From NCBI GenBank assembly GCA_007115705.1, contig QXEO01000823.1:54050-118049 (forward strand): a stretch of DNA of 64,000 nt, written 5' to 3'. This DNA is from Dactylis glomerata. Lineage: Eukaryota > Streptophyta > Magnoliopsida > Poales > Poaceae. The notes under the pieces are model-generated. The model ran no database searches and was not told where the DNA came from. It worked only from the letters and a program-made list of their open reading frames with translations. The number at the start of each line of letters is the position of its first letter. Position 1 is the stretch's first letter. Of this stretch, positions 49,796-60,735 are shown in pieces. The translations under genes and the position numbers were made by a program.

Positions 49796-52288
49796 ATGGT
49801 CTCACCTACAGATGAGGGTGAAGGCAAAGTCTTCACGGCCGTTGAGGTCCAAGCGTTGCTTGATAAGCAACGCAACGAACTCAACGAACGTTTCGCCGCG
49901 TTGGAAGCAAGATTCTCGGCTTTGGATGCTAAGAGTGTCCTTCCCGAGGTTGTCGAGGTTGCTCCGAAGGAGAACCTAAACTCGGAAAAGGCAAAGGTGG
50001 ATGATCCACCTAAGCCCGATGGACCCTCTTCCCATGCAAAGCCATATGAATATCCCCTCGAACGCGTGCCTATGCCTCACATGAATCCTTCTTCCGGTGC
50101 ACCCCCCATGCTTGATGAATTTAACTATTCCTATTGGAAGTCTTGCATGCGTTCTCATCTCAGGTGCGTCTGTGTGGAGCTTTGGGGCGTTGTTGAAAAT
50201 GGGTTCACTCCCGTTGATGAGAAGCACATGACGCCCAAGGAGAGGATTGATTGTCAACTCAACTCCACCGCCCTTGACAAGATTCGTCAAAGCTTGAAGC
50301 GTGAAGTGTATGATCAAGTCTCAAGCATTGAGTCCGCCAAGGAACTTTGGGAGAAGCTCTCGGTCAAGTTTGATGGGACATCGGCAATGCAAAAGACCAA
50401 GTATGAAGCCGCCAAACAAGACATGAACTTGTTTTGCATGAATGATGGAGAGTCGGTCTCAAGTGCCTACTCAAGACTCCAAGCTCTCAAGGAGAAGATC
50501 ATTCTTCTTGGTGGAAACACCATTGATGATGGCTTTCACATGAATGATAGCTTTGTGAAGAACAAGTTCATTGAGATTGTGTCTTGCGAATACAAGGAGT
50601 TGGCCTTCAATGTCACCTTCTTGGAACCTTGTCGCAAGATGACCGCGGATGAGCTTGTTGGATATTTTGTTGCCCATGATGACATGATTGCCAAGGCAAA
50701 TAGGACCAAGGAGATTGTTCATGCCATGAACAAGAATCCATACCTTGCCTTGAAGGCCAATGTCACTCATTCAAGGGCGCGTGAAGCAAGCAAGGAAGAG
50801 AGAGTTGAAGAAGATCTTGAAGAGGAAGAAGAGATGACTTCAACAAGTGAGCTTGATACCGACCTAGCATTCTTTGCCAAGAAGTATGGGAAGCATTCCA
50901 TGAAGAGAGGAAGCTTTGTTCCCAAGGAGAAGAGAATGACTTGCTACAATTGTGATGAGCCGGGGCATTTCGCCGATACTTGCCCCTATGAGAAGAGACA
51001 AGACAAGCCGAAGTACATCAAGGGTGACAAGCCAAGATTGAAGCCTAATCCAATCAACTTGAGGAACAAGAACAAGTTCAAGGACGTCAAGGCTCTTGTG
51101 GGTATTGAATACACCTCCGATGTTGATGAAGAAGATAGCGACGAGGAGGACGTTGTTGGAGTGGCCGGCTTGGCCCTTGCCAAGCCCGGATCACTATTCA
51201 AGTACGACTACACCAAGGACTACGAGAGCTCCACCAAGAACACTCCTCATAAATGCCTTATGGCAAAGGAGGCCAAGCTGATCTCCTCGCCCCAACCTTC
51301 TTGTTCCATTAATGATGATATGGATGAGGAGACTATTCTTGCCATTCTTTACAAAACTATGTGTTCTCTTCGTGGTGATGCTTGTGATCATTTCGAATAC
51401 TTGATGGACACTATTGCTCAACGCAATGAGTCCCTTGAGGAAGCGAGATCCCATGTTGAAGATGGGGAACGGAGATTCAATCTCCTTGTTCAAGAGCTAA
51501 CCGAGGAGAAGAACACTAGATTGCTTCTTTCTCATCAAATTGAAACATATCAACTTGATAAAACTAAGGACTTGGATGCTATGGATAAAACCTTGCTAAT
51601 GGCACAAGAACTTGATGCTTCCAAAAAGGAACTTGAAGTTGCTCATGCTTCTCTTACTAAGGATCTTGAGCACCTTGAACGGGCTAACAAGCTAGTCAAG
51701 GATGAGCTCAATAGACTTAGCAAGAAATATGAGGAACTTCAAGCTCTTCATAAAGAAGTTCAAGGTTCATCAAATGTGCCTATAATTGTTGAGAATATAG
51801 CTTGTGCTACTAATCCTTCTCTAGATCAAGCGATCCTCATTGAGGAGAATGCTAAGTTGAAAGCTCAACTTGAGAAAGAGCGTCTCTCATCCCAACAACT
51901 TGGGAAACCTCCTCATGAGCTCTTTGCTCAACAAAAGGAGAGACCTCGTGGTCAAGGCCTTGGTTATATTCCAAGGAACAACAACAACAATTATGTTCCT
52001 CCACCCAAGAAGATCAACTTTGTGAAGGAAGGGTACAATGGGAATGGTAATGGTAAGAATGTGCCTATGGGAAGGAATGCTAATAGGGGCAATCCTAACC
52101 ATAGCTTTGCTGGAAAGACCAACCCATCGTACGTGTTGTGTAAGGACACGGATGGGAATGTTGTTGCTAGATATGTTGGTCCTCGTGATGGTTATGCTTA
52201 TAGATGGTACTCCATTTGGGTACCTAAATCTCTTATTGCTAATGCTAGGGGTCCCATTTCACAATGGGCTCCTAAACCCAAGAATTGA
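49796..52288 (+). CDS. gag: Element D gag
   Basis: 830 codons from ATG at 49796. A short coiled coil at the N-terminus (LLDKQRNELNERFAALEARF) is followed by the Copia gag core (YSYWKSCMRSHL, YEAAKQDMNLFCMNDGESV) and the CCHC knuckle CYNCDEPGHFADTC near residue 382. A long coiled coil spans about 530-720, and a Gly/Asn-rich basic tail ends in WAPKPKN. The length and the second half with coiled coil suit Sirevirus gag. Pol lies in a different frame opening at 52297, nine bases after this stop, so its expression needs an unusual mechanism. No break is visible. Confidence 0.85.
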   Translation: MVSPTDEGEGKVFTAVEVQALLDKQRNELNERFAALEARFSALDAKSVLPEVVEVAPKENLNSEKAKVDDPPKPDGPSSHAKPYEYPLERVPMPHMNPSSGAPPMLDEFNYSYWKSCMRSHLRCVCVELWGVVENGFTPVDEKHMTPKERIDCQLNSTALDKIRQSLKREVYDQVSSIESAKELWEKLSVKFDGTSAMQKTKYEAAKQDMNLFCMNDGESVSSAYSRLQALKEKIILLGGNTIDDGFHMNDSFVKNKFIEIVSCEYKELAFNVTFLEPCRKMTADELVGYFVAHDDMIAKANRTKEIVHAMNKNPYLALKANVTHSRAREASKEERVEEDLEEEEEMTSTSELDTDLAFFAKKYGKHSMKRGSFVPKEKRMTCYNCDEPGHFADTCPYEKRQDKPKYIKGDKPRLKPNPINLRNKNKFKDVKALVGIEYTSDVDEEDSDEEDVVGVAGLALAKPGSLFKYDYTKDYESSTKNTPHKCLMAKEAKLISSPQPSCSINDDMDEETILAILYKTMCSLRGDACDHFEYLMDTIAQRNESLEEARSHVEDGERRFNLLVQELTEEKNTRLLLSHQIETYQLDKTKDLDAMDKTLLMAQELDASKKELEVAHASLTKDLEHLERANKLVKDELNRLSKKYEELQALHKEVQGSSNVPIIVENIACATNPSLDQAILIEENAKLKAQLEKERLSSQQLGKPPHELFAQQKERPRGQGLGYIPRNNNNNYVPPPKKINFVKEGYNGNGNGKNVPMGRNANRGNPNHSFAGKTNPSYVLCKDTDGNVVARYVGPRDGYAYRWYSIWVPKSLIANARGPISQWAPKPKN

Positions 52289-52296
52289 TTTTGTAG

Positions 52297-55200
52297 GGCT
52301 ATTCCTCCGGTGGACCGAAATGGTTGTTTGATAGTGGGTGCACTAATCATATGACCGGAGGAAGAGAGGTGCTTGAGCAATTCATTGAAGATGTTAACTC
52401 AACTCAATGCATCCTCTTTGGAGATAACTCAAAAGGAAAGGTATTGGGTCGAGGCAAGTTGGCAATCTCAAAGGACTTGTCTCTTGAGAATGTCATGCTT
52501 GTCGACACCCTTGGCTATAATCTCCTTTCAATACATCATCTTGCAAGCATTGGTTATGATTGCTATTTTACCTATAATCATGTGAAAGTCTTTAGGAGTG
52601 ATAATCTCAAGTTGGTTTGTGTTGGGCATGTTGAGGACAACCTTTACGTGGTTGATTTCTCGAAAGAGAACACTTCCTCCTCAACATGTCTCATAGCCAA
52701 GGTTGACGAGGGTTGGCTTTGGCATCGCCGGCTAGGCCACGTCAACATGAGAAATCTCAAACGACTCCTAAAGGGTGAACATGTTGTTGGACTAACCAAT
52801 GTAACATTTGAAAAAGATCGTGTGTGTAGTGCATGTGTTGCCGGGAAGCAACTTGGGAAGAATCATCCGGCCAAGAGCGTGATCTCAACGACAAGGCCTT
52901 TGGAGCTCCTTCACTTGGACCTCTTCGGGCCATCCACCTACGACTCCCTTGGGGGTAGTAGATACGGTCTTGTCATCGTGGATGATTATTCAAGATATAC
53001 ATGGGTGTTCCTCCTTAAGTCTAAGGATGAGACCCACAAGTTCTTCACCAAGTTTGCCAAGCAAGCGGAACGTACTTTTGAAGAAGTGATCAAGATCATA
53101 AGGACCGACAATGGGTCGGAATTCAAGAACTACGCCATGGATGACTTCATGGGTGAAGAGAGGATCAAGCATGAGTTCTCCGCTCCGTACACCCCTCAAC
53201 AAAATGGCGTGGTGGAGAGGAAGAACCGGACGATCATTGAAATGGCAAGAACCATGTTGGATGAGTTCAAGTCTCCCCATAATTTTTGGGGAGAAGCTAT
53301 TGCCACCGCGGTTCATGTCTCCAACCGTCTCTTCCTCCGCCCGGTGTACAACAAGACGCCTTATGAGCTCCTCACCGGGAACAAGCCCAATGTCTCCTAC
53401 TTCCGCGTCTTCGGATGCAAGTGCTTCGTCAAGAACAAAAAGGAAAGACTTGGTAAATTCGAAACTAGAACAATCGAGGGTATTTTCGTTGGCTAGGCGG
53501 ACGATTCCCACGCCTATAGATACTACAACATATCCTCCGGATGTGTTGAAGTATCTTGTGACGTGGTTTTCGAGGAATTTAATGACTCCCAAGTGGAGCA
53601 AGTTGTTCCAAGTGATGTAGGTTATGAAGAATCTTCTCAAGTCATCAAGTCTATGGGAGTTGGTCACATCTTGCCTTGTGAAGATCAAGTTTTTCAATAC
53701 CAAGACCTTCCTCATGAAGAAGATTCAAGGTCAACTCAAGTGGAGCCTAGCTCAACTCAAGTAGAACCTTCATCACCATTCCAAGTGGAACAAGATTCTC
53801 AAGAGGAGACGCGAACCCAAGAACATCCACCAAGCCCTCAACCTCATGAGCAAGATCAATGAGATGATCAAGATCCCCACTCCTCTCAAGATCAAGCTCA
53901 AGAAGATGGTCATGACCAAGACAAGCCACAAGAAGAATTTGTTGGTCATGATGGGTTGAAAAGGCGCATCAAGGCCGCCACCAAGGCTAGTGATCTTCAA
54001 GTCGACAAGATTCTTGGTGATATTTCTAAGGGGGTTTCAACTCGTAGACAACTTGCCTTGCTTGCCACATTTTGTGGCCATCATGCTTTTGTGTCTAGTT
54101 TTGAACCTCAAAAGGTACATGAAGCCTTGGGAGATCCGGATTGGGTGAATGCTATGCAAGAGGAGTTGGAATGCTTCACCCGCAACAAGGTGTGGTCTCT
54201 CGTTGAGAGGCCCAAGGACCATAGGATCAATGTGATTGGCACCAAGTGGGTGTTCAAGAACAAGCAAGACGAGAATGGAGTCGTCACCCGGAACAAGGCA
54301 AGGTTAGTGGCGCAAGGGTTTGCTCAAATAGAAGTATGGATTTTGAGGACACCTTTGCGCCCGTTGCTCGTCTTGAAGCTATTCGTCTATTGCTTGCTTA
54401 TGCTTCTTTCCATGATTTCAAGCTTTATCAAATGGATGTTAAAAGTGCTTTTCTTAATGGCCCCTTGAAAGAGGAGGCATATGTTGCTCAACCCCCGGGT
54501 TTCGAAAATCCCAATTTCCCGAATCGTGTGTATAAACTCCATAAGGCGCTCTACGGTCTCAAGCAAGCTCCACGTGCTTGGTATGAGCATCTTAGGGATT
54601 TTTTACTCACGGACGGTTTTGAAATTGGGAAGGTAGATTCCACCCTTTTCACCAAGCGGGTTAAAGGGGGTGGGTTGTTTATATGCCAAATCTATGTTGA
54701 TGATATTATCTTTGGTGGGGCTAACGAAAAACATAACAAAGCTTTTGAGAAATTGATGACACAGAGATTCGAGATGTCCATGATGGGGGAGTTGAAGTTC
54801 TTTCTTGGCTTTCAAGTGAGGCAACTTGAAGGAGGAACCTTCATCTCTCAAGAGAAGTACGTGAAGGACATGCTCGCCCGTTTCGAGATGACCAAGGCCA
54901 AGAGTGGAAAAACCCCCATGCCAACCAAAATGCAACTTGACCTTGGTGAAGGTGAGAAACCGGTGGATCAAAAGGTATATCGCTCCATGATTGGATCCCT
55001 TCTCTACCTTTGTGCTTCTAGGCCGGACATAATGCTAAGTGTTGGGTTGTGTGCTCATTTTCAATCCGCTCCTAAGGAGTGCCACCTTGTGGCGGTCAAA
55101 CGGATTTTAAGATATCTTGTTCATACTCCTACTCTCGGGCTTTGGTATCCAAAGGGGTCAACCTTTGATCTTGTGGGCTATTCGGATTCTGATTGGGCCG

Positions 55201-55646
55201 GGGATAAGGTTGACCGGAAGTCGACCTCCGGGGCTTGCCAATTTATTGGCCGGTCGTTGGTGAGTTGGTCGTCCAAGAAACAAAACTCCATCTCCCTATC
55301 CACCGCCGAAGCCGAATACATCTCCGCGGCATCTTGTTGCACTCAATTGTTGTGGATGAAGCAAACCTTGAAAGACTATGGTGTGTCTCTTGGTACGGTG
55401 CTTCTTCTATGCGACAATGAAAGTGCAATAAAGATCGCCAATAATCCCGTCCAACACTCCCGCACCAAACATATCGACATTCGCCATCACTTCCTACGTG
55501 ACCATGTCGCAAGGGGTGATATTGCTCTCTCTCATGTGAGCACCAATCACCAATTGGCGGATATTTTCACGAAAACTTTGGATGAAGCCCGGTTTGTTGA
55601 GCTAAGGAATGAACTCGGTATTCTTGATCCTAAAAACTTGGATTGA
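52297..55646 (+). pseudogene. pol: Element D pol: protease, integrase, RT, RNase H (three breaks)
   Basis: Opens after TAG 52294. Protease PKWLFDSGCTNHMTG; pre-integrase finger LWHRRLGHVN...CSACVAGKQ; integrase HLDLFGPS, RTDNGSE, NGVVERKNR. TAG at 53494-53496 directly follows GIFVG and TGA at 53860-53862 follows EQDQ; both are in frame. Near 54330, after ARLVAQGF, a frameshift moves RT into another frame, where YQMDVKSAFLNG, YVDDIIFGG and RNase H (YSDSDWAGD, STAEAEYIS, RTKHIDIRHHF) are intact to TGA at 55644-55646. The domain order is normal for Copia. The frames on the opposite strand are shadows. Confidence 0.87.
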
Positions 55647-56727
55647 TCTACTTGCTTGCAATCTCACATTTATCTTGTGTCTAGCTTAGAAACACCGCAC
55701 ATGTAGGGCGAGTCATTTTGCCATGTCTTGGCATAATGCATACCTATGTGTGCAACATCAATAGACCCAATGTCATGATATGGGCCCTAGGATTTATCTT
55801 CGCGGTGCCATGACATTTGTGCTTAACATAGGGGGAGTCATCCCCCGCCCTTCATTTGCCTCCGTTTTTTTTATTGGTCCATTTATTTGAGGCTTGTTTT
55901 TCTCTTAAGGTTCTCATCATGCCCCTTGCTCCGTGTTGTTTTTTTTACATCTCTCTATTTGGGCATGATAGGACATGTTTTTACTGATATTTGTGCATGC
56001 CATTTGTTTCGGACCTCTCTTAAGTCCACTGGCCACGTCGGAGCAGCTCGGAGCAGCTCCGGATTCTGCTCCGGATCAGCCCAGAGCGGCTCCAGCCCAC
56101 TCCGGCGTGACCAGTCCCTTAAGGGTCGGGGGGTCCAGCCCCTCCTCCTCACTTGCCCCCTCCACCCACCCCGCGCTAGGGTTCCGCCGCCGCCGCCCTA
56201 GCCGCCGCCGCCTTAGCCGCCATCGCCGCCCTCGCCGCCCCCGCCGCCTCGACTCACCCCAGCCGCCCTCGCCTCGCCCCCCCCCCGTCGCCGGGTTCGA
56301 GCCCGGAGGACCATGTTGTCGCACTCGGGTACTCCTCCTCCCCTTTCTCCTCTCGATTTCTCCCTTTGCTTTATTGTTTTGCGAAATCGAGAGTTCTAGG
56401 GTTTGCTTACTTGCCCATGGAGTCCACCCATTCTTGTTCATCTCCATGGTCTCTCCGTGCTCTGTCTACACCTTGTTGATCTTCTGAGCCATGTGTGGTG
56501 TTTTTGGGCTCCCTGTGCAGCCCGGAGTACCACCCGAAACAGCTCCGGCCTCTGCTCCGGCCCGCCCGGAGCAGGACCCGGAGCAGCTCCGGCCTGTACT
56601 CCGGCCTGCGCAGTATTGCCCGACTCACCTCCTTCTGCACATCTTCCTTGTGTATTGCCTCTTGGTCCTTTTCTTTGGCACGCACATTTATTTGTTTGGG
56701 TGTTTGTTTGGTTTTCGTTTCTCCACA
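55647..56727 (+). other. Element D 3' non-coding region with purine tract, palindromes and GCC repeats
   Basis: A purine tract CATAGGGGGAG near 55822 is followed by pyrimidine-rich DNA. GGAGCAGCTCC-type palindromes lie at 56038-56110 and 56525-56615, and a GCC/CCG tract at 56180-56290. The layout (TSS-like DNA, GC-rich leader, ATG near 56312 with a possible GTACTC donor, then CTGTGCAG and CTCCACAG acceptors at 56520 and 56728) suggests a spliced leader for the following frame. This is inference. Confidence 0.45.
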
Positions 56728-57340
56728 GGTGACAGTGATGACCGCCTTGAGACTCGTGAAGCCCGCCGGAAGAGGAGACCTATTCTCAAGCAGCCCGAGC
56801 CCAGAGTGCTGCCTTCTCGGACTTCTAAGAAACCCCTTCCCCCTGCAGCTTGTGCCAGTGGCCGTGTGAAGGCCCAGACTCCTTTGGGGAGAGGACGAGG
56901 CCGTGCTAGTGGCAGTCGTCCGTGCACTGCGAGTGAGCTTGACAGTGCAACCAGTGATGACGAAGATGAGGATGCTAGTTCTGACAGTGTTGAGTTTGAT
57001 GGTGCTGAGATTGAGGATGAGGCTGCTGCTGAAGAAGAAACTGAAATTGGTGAGGATGGTTGGGAGGTTGACCGTGTTCCCACGGAGAACATTCGCCACA
57101 TGCAAATTCGCAAGTGGCGTGCTTTGAGGAGGTTGAATCCGTACCGCTTTAGCTCTCGTCAGAATCATGAAGACCATCGGTTTTGGACCAAAGTTCAATC
57201 AAAGATTATGCAAGATGTTTATCTCTCTTTGTCCAAACGGTCTACCATTGCTCGTGCCAAGTCCCTCAACACCAACTGGATGCATCTTCATGGGGATTCC
57301 GATGCTCCTCTCCTTCGTCGCCTGTTGGAAGGTTTGGGTC
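56728..57340 (+). CDS. Element D accessory (env-position) ORF, interrupted by E3
   Basis: An open frame from a probable acceptor (TTCTCCACAG|GTGACAG): GDSDDRLETREARRKRRP, a basic stretch (GRGRGRASGSRP), a long acidic stretch (SDDEDEDASSD, EEETEIGEDGWEVD), then a regular part (IRKWRALRRLNPYRFSSRQN, FWTKVQSKIMQDVYLS). It runs unbroken into E3 at 57341. No transmembrane segment or signal peptide is evident in this part, so an envelope role is not supported. The same kind of acidic-then-globular protein is annotated downstream of pol in Triticeae Copia elements (from memory); its function is unknown. Confidence 0.5.
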
Positions 57341-58269
57341 TGTCGTCGTGGTGAAACAACATATGCCATAGGATGGCTTAAATGGGGACCGAACTAGATG
57401 CTGGAGGATTCGGGAGAGGGGAACGAGCTAAAAAGCACGACAGAAAGGAACACAGATCTACCCAGGTTCGGGGCTCTCGTAAGGAGATAACACCCCTACT
57501 CCTGCTCTACTTGATTATATATTTGGATCGATGGAGTATACAACAATGGTCCTTCCGAGCTCTCTGCTAGAGGAGGAAGATGAACTGCTAAGTGTAGGAA
57601 TACCCAGTGACCAACCCTTTGCTAGGGCTCCCTATGCCACCTTATATAGTGGTGGCCAGGGTTACAACGGTCATTAGAGACCAGAAGACACGGGCTACAC
57701 TCCAAATAGGACTTGCTGACGAAGGCAACGACCCTTGACTTCCTCCCTGATTGCTCTCGATGGGACTTCATATCCCTGTACCTTGTACCTCTTGAACTAT
57801 GACCTTACCTTTGTGAGGTAAGCTCTGTACTTGTACACAGTGAGGGTAGGTAGACCACCACTGTGTACCCTGCCACCACACTCTGCTACCATGCTTGGAT
57901 GTTTTCTTCCTTGATTGTAGGGACACGACATCTTAGCTGACTTCTGTATCCCGGATACGACCGTTGGCCATACCCTGGACACATATGCCGGACCAACGAC
58001 CCATGAAGGTCGGGTAATCCGGCCTCCCTGTTCCTGCTCAACACATCAAAATAGATAGGCCGGCATATCTGAGTATATGCCGGCACTCCTCAGTCAGTAT
58101 TCCGGTTAATCCGGCATATCCAAGTATCAGCCGGGATACGCATATACCCCGGCCCAGCCTATGCCCTTATATCCCGGCCAGACCCTTTCTTGGTCAACCG
58201 GCATAAAGCCAATCATAGTCCTTGTATCTTTCTAGCCTCTTGACCCTACCGGGGGTCATCCCCCCGACA
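57341..58269 (-). mobile_element. E3 3' LTR (929 bp)
   Basis: Clearly the same family as the E1 LTRs (TGTCGTCGTGGTGAAAC...CCCCCCGACA) but several percent diverged. The sense TATA is the complement of 57642-57648. Hairpins at 57804-57822, 57833-57868 and 58059-58084 match those in E1 with changed loops. Confidence 0.88.
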
Positions 58270-58420
58270 CTAGTCCCCGAAGCTGCCGAGGTTCCCCAGT
58301 CATAACTCTGGAGCCTTGACAGGTTCAACATATCTTCTTTTCATTACACTCCGGTTCTCTGGCCTTGATAGGAATAACATCACGGGACTCCGGCTATCAC
58401 GCCTTATACCGGCCATCCCG

Positions 58421-59389
58421 ATGGCTTCATCGAGCATGACAGGTACCTCGGCCTCGGAGGAAGATACCTCGGCCCGGGTCCAAGGATGCTCCGGCTGGGA
58501 GGGGTCGGAGGTTACCCCGGCCGACATATCCTGGGTCACCTCAACCAGGAGAGTGCCGGAGGGCGTAGCATGCCGGCTACCGGCGGGAGAGACTGCGCCG
58601 GCACCCGAACCTGGCGAACGCGTTGTCTTCATCGCCCACTTCGAGCGGGGCTTCGGGCTGCCGGCATCGGACTTCTTCCGGGACTTCCTCAACACCTATG
58701 ATCTACAACCTCATCACATCCCGGCCAATGCCGTGATGATCCTCTCCGCCTTTGCTGCCTTTTGCGAAGGCTATGCCGGCATAGAGCCCCTTACCCAAGG
58801 CTGGGCGAAATACTTTCAGCTCCGGAAACAAGTCGTCCAGGAGCCGCCCCGGAGCAAGCACGACCCGCCGGAGACGGCCCAAGAAAAGAAGGACCGCCCC
58901 ATGACCCTCTGTGGCGCGGCCACCATCATGTCCCGGAAGGGCTCGGACTTCCCCAAGGTGGAACTCCTGGAATCTTGCAAGAAGTGGCAGAAAAGCTTCT
59001 TCTACGTCAAGAACACCACCGACACGGATCTGCTCAACCTACCGCCATTCGTGGATGAGCCACCCTTGGCCATGAAGAATTGGACCTATAACCCGAAGAA
59101 TTCGGTGCTGCCGGTGAACGCGCTCCACCGGGTTAAGGGCGAGCTCCGGGATGCCGGCCTTACTCCTAACGATCTCGTGGCATGCTTCATCAGCCGGCGC
59201 GTCTCCCCTCTGCAGCGCCGGTCGCACAAGATCTGCCAGATGAGCGGGCCCATGGACCCCACCCGGCATTCCACACATGAGCTGACCCCGGCCGACATTC
59301 TGCGGCGGATCAAGGACGTCTGCAAGTCCTCTCAGGCCACTTTTGCCTGGGGGCTAGAACCATACAGCCGGGATAGGCCCGCCCCAACG
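58421..59389 (+). CDS. E3 antisense gene, coding exon 1
   Basis: Same 323-codon exon as E1 14735-15703, ending at the same ACG|GTAAAC donor. Amino-acid changes are few and mostly mild (FSLPAS to FGLPAS, SVMPVN to SVLPVN), against many third-position changes. The frame is open upstream to 58316 because the leader has been deleted; MASSSMTG at 58421 is the homologous start. Lacking the TATA box and leader, this copy may not be expressed from its own promoter. Confidence 0.72.
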
Positions 59390-59545
59390 GTAAACCCTCT
59401 TGTCCGATATATAAACTCTATGTCCGGCACATAGATACTTAAGCCGACACATGTCTATTTACCGACACATATCCTGTTTGGCCCGAGATATTGCTACTTG
59501 CCGCCATGTTCCCTTGTTTGATCATTTGACTTTGCTTTTATACAG

Positions 59546-59994
59546 AAATTCAGCTTCCAAGCCATGGAGAACTCCCGGATCAAGATCGCGGCGGACCGCA
59601 CTGTTGCGGATGTTGAAGATCCGGATCACTGGGACAAGTTACCCCGGAACACCCGTGCTGCAGCTGCCGCGGGTAAGGCCTCTTCATCCCGGCATTATAC
59701 TCAAGACCGGAGTGAGATTGAGTCTGACGAGGAGATCCTGATGTACGATGACCCGATGCCACTTGCATATGCCTTTCCAGAACCATCTATTGCTTACGCC
59801 TTTCCAATGCCGTCCTCAGCTATCCCGGACGATATGGTTGTCGACGCCGCTCCTCTGAACCAGGGACCTCCTTCCACCGGCGGTCGTTCCGGCCGGAAGC
59901 GAGGTGTGAAGCCCCAGCCCGACACTCCTCAGCAACAGAAGAGGCAGAAGGTTGGCGTGCCCATACCGAAGAAACAGAGACCTGTCGCCGCGGG
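59546..59994 (+). CDS. E3 antisense gene, exon 2
   Basis: Acceptor TTTATACAG at 59545, donor GG|GTAAGT at 59995, joined at phase 0. The acidic segment differs from E1 (SEIESDEEILMYDDP) but the basic segments (GRKRGVK, KKQRPVAAG) are the same. The reading frame is intact. Confidence 0.68.
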
Positions 59995-60070
59995 GTAAGT
60001 TCCTTCTCCTTGTTTCATTTCCGACATATCTCTTGCCCTGATTACTAACTTGGTGTTTTCTCTCTTTCAG

Positions 60071-60735
60071 GGCTCCTCTTGCGCCGGAACAAGCTTCTGG
60101 CTCGAGTGGCGGCCCCAAGATCACTAAGCCGGCAGAAACTGCCACCTCCGACATACCCTCGGCAAGTCACACGACCTCCCCGGCGCCGACATCTTCGCCT
60201 GCGCCTGAGAAGACCACCTCCTCGGCGAAGGACGTTCCTCCGTCGGAACAAGATATCTCTGCCCCCGATGTCCACATGGACTCGGGGGCTCAACAGGAAC
60301 CCTCGGCTCCTGATGTCCACATGGACACAGGAGCCCACCAAGAAGCACCAGACTCCGGCGCGCCCACCAGCGATGCCGGCACAACTGAAGATGCCGGCGC
60401 AAGCAACAAGAGCGCCGGCACAGACATCAAGGGCAAAGGCCCTTTAGTGCCGGAAGTACGGACTATTCCGGATCCTGCTCCTGCTGGCCAAGATGCACCG
60501 GCCGCGCCGGAACAGCCCGCGCCCAAGACTCCTTCTGTTGAAAAGACTCCTGCACCGGCCAAGACCACGGCGCCGGCCAAGACCTCTGCCCCGGCCAAGC
60601 CCGGCACACTGAAAATTCAGCCGACCAAGTCCGGCACTCCATCCGCCGCCACTGCTCCTTCTAAGGCAGCGCCCCGGACCAGCTTTGCTCTGGCCCTGCA
60701 TCTTGGCAGGGCAGCAAACCGGCCTGGCTACCGAC
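60071..60735 (+). CDS. E3 antisense gene, exon 3 (cut by F)
   Basis: Acceptor TCTCTTTCAG at 60070. The frame continues with HMDSGAQQEPSAPDV, Ala/Pro/Lys repeats and LALHLGRAANRPGYR, then enters the F LTR at 60736. The frame running on to 60866 in the LTR is accidental. Confidence 0.65.

Larger units (their letters stand above)
48429..57340 (+). mobile_element. Element D: Sirevirus/Maximus-like Copia, interrupted by E3
   Basis: Its 5' LTR is 48429-49741, followed by primer site TGGTATCAGAGCC (49744-49756), gag, pol in a separate non-overlapping frame, a purine-rich tract near 55820 (CATAGGGGGAG) and an additional 3' reading frame. Gag and pol in non-overlapping frames, a long gag with coiled coil, palindrome clusters and an env-position ORF are features known from Sireviruses. 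The 3' LTR lies beyond E3, outside the window. Pol carries two stops and one frameshift, so this copy is inactive. Confidence 0.82.
57341..60735 (-). mobile_element. Element E3: second E-family copy, partial, interrupted by F
   Basis: It begins with the 929-bp 3' LTR (57341-58269) and continues with the plus-strand antisense gene up to exon 3, where F enters at 60736. Compared with E1, about 930 bp upstream of coding exon 1 are missing (between about 58362 and 58363, equal to E1 13750-14675). The rest of E3, including gag-pol, lies beyond F. GGGTC (57336-57340) should be the target duplication in D. Confidence 0.85.

Noticed and set aside
53494..53496. TAG in D pol as a second programmed readthrough site
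   Set aside because: It lies in the integrase-RT region, has no partner in another element and occurs with a further stop and a frameshift, so decay is the simpler reading.
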